A stretch of DNA of 64,000 nt from NCBI GenBank assembly GCA_022801595.1, contig JAAWSO010000004.1:1-64000 (forward strand). Reading direction: 5' to 3'. This stretch comes from Clostridiales bacterium (GTDB taxonomy: Bacteria > Bacillota > Clostridia > Oscillospirales > Acutalibacteraceae). The notes beneath the pieces were generated by a model. The model saw nothing but the letters and a program-made list of their open reading frames with translations. It was not told the DNA's origin and searched no databases. Positions 61,089-64,000 of the stretch are shown here, piece after piece. A program made the position numbers and the translations under genes. Every line of letters starts with the position of its first letter. The stretch's first letter is position 1.

Positions 61089-61315
61089 TTTTATCCCGGA
61101 AAGAAAACGAATCCTTCTGGATTGAAGGGAAAGAGGGAAAAATTGAGATCATTGTCACGGAGATTTCTGGCGGCCAGGTTCGTCTTGGGATTCATGCTCC
61201 CAAGAGTTATAAAATCCTGCGTCAGGAGTTAGCGCAAACGATGGAATACAACCGTCAGGCTTCTACCGCCGCTCCCCCTGCCAGTCTACGGGATATCGCT
61301 TCCAAACTAAAATAG
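61082..61315 (+). CDS. csrA: translational regulator CsrA
   Basis: CsrA binds GGA motifs near ribosome sites and represses flagellin translation in Firmicutes. The 77-residue protein begins MLILSRKENESFWI, as the family does, and contains VRLGIHAPKSYKILRQEL, with the conserved RNA-binding Arg/Ile/Ala of the core. Its stop is one base from the convergent PilZ-like gene. Confidence 0.96.
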   Translation: MLILSRKENESFWIEGKEGKIEIIVTEISGGQVRLGIHAPKSYKILRQELAQTMEYNRQASTAAPPASLRDIASKLK

Positions 61316-61316
61316 C

Positions 61317-62024
61317 TCAATCCTTATTCAGCTGAGCCGAAAAAAAGCGATTTTCCTTTTCATTGAGCCCTCGGATAAAGGTATTCCACCGATCCTGCAG
61401 CCAAGAAGGCATGGACAAAAAGGAACAAACATAGGCAATATCCTCCCCAAATGCATAGACCTTTTCCACCTTAACTGGAAGATTATCCAGATAAAGGTCA
61501 GAATCCGGTGGGGTAAAACTGACAAAAACCGCATCTCCCTGTTCCAGCAAATAGGGGGAGGTAAACTCCAGGCTATTTCCAGATAAGGCGGTGAGCTTTA
61601 AAGGATATTGAGAGGGTGTCTGCGGCTGTTCCTGTTTTTTCCTGCGAAACAGAGAAAAACGGGAAGGCTTAGCTTCTTGTGCTGGCTCCTTGGCGCTTTT
61701 CCGTTCCGTAAAGGTGCCAGACATGGAAACCAACGTGGAATATATATTTTCTGATCCCGGAACCAAAAGATCCCGGACACGAATAAGACGGAGCAACTTT
61801 TGATCGGAAATATATACTTCCCCCCAAAAAATATGGATATCCTGATTTTGAAACTGGCGAATCACTTTCAGCGGTACCCCCATGGGATACAACGGGACAA
61901 AATCGCTTCGAAACTCCACCGAATTGCTCTCTTCCAAAACAGAAGCAAACCCTTCTGCCAGCACACATTCCTGTTGATCTTTTAAAATAGCTGGAAATCC
62001 TTTTTCATTTTTCACCACACGCAT
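61317..62024 (-). CDS. YcgR/PilZ-like protein, diverged
   Basis: This 235-residue protein has an N-terminal half like the YcgR flagellar brake fold (VPLYPMGVPLKVIRQFQNQD, YISDQKLLRLIRVRDLLVPG), a basic Gln-rich linker (about 115-140) and a C-terminal half that might be a PilZ barrel. The RxxxR and D/NxSxxG cyclic-di-GMP motifs are not clear (ALSGNS instead). A motility-brake role is inference from fold impression and position; it is convergent with csrA. Confidence 0.5.
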   Translation of the reverse strand: MRVVKNEKGFPAILKDQQECVLAEGFASVLEESNSVEFRSDFVPLYPMGVPLKVIRQFQNQDIHIFWGEVYISDQKLLRLIRVRDLLVPGSENIYSTLVSMSGTFTERKSAKEPAQEAKPSRFSLFRRKKQEQPQTPSQYPLKLTALSGNSLEFTSPYLLEQGDAVFVSFTPPDSDLYLDNLPVKVEKVYAFGEDIAYVCSFLSMPSWLQDRWNTFIRGLNEKENRFFSAQLNKD

Positions 62025-62152
62025 CGTTTCATTCCTCTCCTAGCACGAATTTCCAATCCGAAATCTGCTTCTTTCATTTTCTTTCATTATAATATACATT
62101 TCACCGTTTGAACAGTATGAACGCTGAAAAACTTGAGATTGAGGTGCCCATC

Positions 62153-62626
62153 ATGCAACAAATTGAAACTATCCTTCAGCTCCTGGATGAAAAAAAGAGC
62201 TTGTTTCTCCAATTCGAGCAGGAATCCGAGCAAATGTGCTTCTGTCCACTAGACGAAATCGCAGGCCATATGAAACAACGGCTAGCGCTTCAGGAAAAAA
62301 TTGAATACCTGGATCAACAGCTTTCCGCCCTTTACGAATCAGTCCCGGGAGCGGCACAAACAGCCTCCAATCAGAAAGACCTTTCCGCTCTACCCGACGA
62401 GCTGCTTCCGGTTTATGACCGCTCATTGGAAATCAAAGGAGTCATCAACCGGATCCTCCAAAACGAGCCGATGCTCCAAGAACGATTGGAGTTGGAGCGG
62501 GCCGATCTTCTAAAAAAATTGGAGGAAAACCGAAAAAGCAGCGGTTCGGTAGCACAAAAATATTATAACTCGATTCATACGGGGATTCATCAACCATATT
62601 TTTCACAGAAAATCACAAAAGTGTAG
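62153..62626 (+). CDS. small helical protein, possible FliT/FlgN-like chaperone
   Basis: This 157-residue helical protein has the features of flagellar secretion chaperones: short, charged, coiled, with pairs such as LLDEKKSLFLQFEQESEQM and LALQEKIEYLDQQL. It sits just before fliD, where FliT-type chaperones occur. The ATG at 62153 fits GAGGTG; two earlier ATG/TTG codons lack a ribosome site. No specific motif proves the role. Confidence 0.55.
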   Translation: MQQIETILQLLDEKKSLFLQFEQESEQMCFCPLDEIAGHMKQRLALQEKIEYLDQQLSALYESVPGAAQTASNQKDLSALPDELLPVYDRSLEIKGVINRILQNEPMLQERLELERADLLKKLEENRKSSGSVAQKYYNSIHTGIHQPYFSQKITKV

Positions 62627-62667
62627 AAATATCTGAAACCTTGTAAAAATCTTTTGTGTTTCCTATT

Positions 62668-62693
62668 TCAATTTTTCTCTCTGCCTGCGATAT
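62668..62693 (+). promoter_or_regulatory. candidate sigma-D promoter for fliD
   Basis: TCAA and TGCGATAT are 14 bases apart, close to TAAA-N15-GCCGATAT. It lies 60 bases before fliD, which is a sigma-D gene in other Firmicutes. Confidence 0.55.
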
Positions 62694-62753
62694 TAGATAA
62701 TGAAAATAGATATAAAAATTTGAAAAATTATATAGAAGGAAAGGTGAGTTTTT

Positions 62754-64000
62754 ATGAGCAGCATCAGCTCCTCCAGTACTTATAGCGTCAGCGCCGGCAG
62801 CAAGGGTATGTCTGGCTTGGCTTCCGGTATGGATACCGATAGCATGGTAGAAAAAATGCTATCTGGCACACAAAGCAAAATTGATAAACAAGAAGGTCTC
62901 AAACAACAATTGACTTGGAAACAAGAGATGTACCGTGATGTGATTACGGAAATCAACTCCTTCCATAACAAATATTTCGACACCTCCTTTGACTCCGAAA
63001 TGAAAGGCAACTTGGCCAATGAGAGTTTCTTCAACTCCATGATTTCCAAGGTAACTGGCAGCGGTTCCGATTATTTGAATATCATTAGCTCGTCTTCCGA
63101 CGCTTCCGTAGGCAACATGAATGTGATTGTCAAGGAATTGGCTTCCGCCGCTAAGCTGAATTCTTCGGGCAAGCCCCTGAGCAAAAATGAAATTTCCGGC
63201 AAGATTGAAACAGATCCTGACAAACTCAAGGAACTGTTCCAAAGTAAAAAAGTCGTCTTTACCGTAGATGCAAACGGCAGCGAAAAAAAAGTGGAAATTG
63301 ACTTGGCGGGCGTTAGTTCCGCCACCACCTTAATTGATAAGTTGAATAACAGTTTCCAGCAAGCCGGCTTGGATGTAGTCGCTAAGCAATCCAACGGACG
63401 GGTTTCCTTATCGACTGGAAGCAAAAACACCTCCATTAAAGTGGACGATTCTTCCTCGGAATGGGGTCTGCAAATTCTGGGAATGAGTAAGGACAGCGCT
63501 TCCTCGGAATCGAAAGCCAACGCCCAAATTTTAAACGGAACCACTTCTCCAAACTTTACCGCCGGCGTTACTTTTACCGTAACATTAAACGGTGTAAGCA
63601 AGCAAATTTCCGTAGAACCAAAAACCGACGCCAACGGAGACATTACTGCCGAAAACGTTCAAAAAGTGTTGGCGGAAAGTTTCCGGCAGGCATTCGGCGG
63701 CACCATTGATCCTACCACCAACAATCTGACCGGCAGCTATGTCAATGTGACCTTTGACCAAAACGGCGAGTTTACCATCTCCGCCGCCAACAGCCTGGAT
63801 CAGGTGACCATCACCGGCTCCAGCGCCAACTCTTTGGGCATTACCCCTGGCAGCAGCAACCGGATCAGCACCTCGACGAAGCTGGGCGATTTGACGGATA
63901 ATGTTGTCGGCGGCACTTATAAATTTACCATTAACGGCGTAAACTTCTCCTTTACGGAGGAGGATACCCTAGGCACTATGATTAACAAAATCAACACCAG
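62754..64000 (+). CDS. fliD: filament cap protein FliD, 5' part (runs off window)
   Basis: FliD caps the filament and guides flagellin folding. About 415 codons are present before the window ends. The N-terminus contains MSGLASGMDTDSMVEKMLSG, the family hallmark of the terminal coiled region, and the SDYLNIISSSSDASVGNMNV segment near residue 103. The ATG has AAGGTGAG five bases upstream. The rest of the gene and probably flagellin lie beyond the window. Confidence 0.93.
   Translation, partial: MSSISSSSTYSVSAGSKGMSGLASGMDTDSMVEKMLSGTQSKIDKQEGLKQQLTWKQEMYRDVITEINSFHNKYFDTSFDSEMKGNLANESFFNSMISKVTGSGSDYLNIISSSSDASVGNMNVIVKELASAAKLNSSGKPLSKNEISGKIETDPDKLKELFQSKKVVFTVDANGSEKKVEIDLAGVSSATTLIDKLNNSFQQAGLDVVAKQSNGRVSLSTGSKNTSIKVDDSSSEWGLQILGMSKDSASSESKANAQILNGTTSPNFTAGVTFTVTLNGVSKQISVEPKTDANGDITAENVQKVLAESFRQAFGGTIDPTTNNLTGSYVNVTFDQNGEFTISAANSLDQVTITGSSANSLGITPGSSNRISTSTKLGDLTDNVVGGTYKFTINGVNFSFTEEDTLGTMINKINT

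Overview
The window comes from a motile, spore-forming member of the Firmicutes, most likely class Clostridia (an Oscillospirales/Ruminococcaceae-type relative is my guess, not demonstrated). The evidence is the gene orders ylxM-ffh-rpsP-khpA-rimM-trmD and yqfC-yqfD-phoH-ybeY-dgkA-era-yqzL-recO, the sporulation genes yqfC, yqfD and ylbJ, an HPr with both His15 and Ser46, strong Shine-Dalgarno sites with frequent TTG starts, and a Bacillus/Clostridium-style fla/che operon with FliY, CheC, CheD, FliW and CsrA. I saw no rRNA, tRNA, insertion sequence, prophage or CRISPR array.

Region 1 (1-16.9 kb, nearly all minus strand) is housekeeping: rsmD-coaD-coiled-coil gene; uvrC; ptsH (HPr); ylxM-ffh-rpsP-khpA-rimM-trmD with a sigma-A promoter at 8135-8163 and an internal terminator after khpA; a DUF6483-type gene; mutS2; and the operon yqfC-yqfD-phoH-ybeY-dgkA-era-(small Cys ORF)-yqzL-recO.

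Region 2 (16.9-23.6 kb) is mixed: ylbJ and a small Cys-containing gene on the plus strand, then a bacteriohemerythrin, a degraded-looking stretch of about 450 bp, a degenerate EAL-HDOD signalling protein, a VanY-type D,D-carboxypeptidase and the flagellar satellites ylqH (FlhB C-domain-like) and ylqG (FliK-like).

Region 3 (23.7-64 kb) is chemotaxis and flagella. On the plus strand lies cheA-cheW-cheR-cheB. On the minus strand are one methyl-accepting chemotaxis protein and then the long operon, read from a sigma-A promoter at 55894-55922: fliE-fliF-fliG-fliH-fliI-fliJ-fliK-flgD-(TIGR02530)-flgE-flbD-motA-motB-fliM-fliY-cheY-fliO-fliP-fliQ-fliR-flhB-flhA-sigD-flgF-flgG-cheC-cheD-lytic transglycosylase. 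Divergent from it on the plus strand is the late/regulatory set flgM-flgN-flgK-flgL-DUF6470-fliW-csrA, a convergent PilZ/YcgR-like gene, a small putative chaperone gene and the start of fliD at the window edge.

Together the window encodes most of a flagellum (export gate, ATPase complex, MS ring, switch, stator, hook, filament-junction and cap proteins), its sigma-D/FlgM and FliW/CsrA control circuits and nearly the whole chemotaxis pathway. The rod genes flgB and flgC, the stator helper fliL, the placement genes flhF/flhG and flagellin are not in the positions where related operons carry them. I did not find a clear undescribed system. The best leads are the unannotated small genes around era/yqzL, the decayed region beside the hemerythrin gene, palindromic leader elements, and several strong intercistronic hairpins in the flagellar operons.
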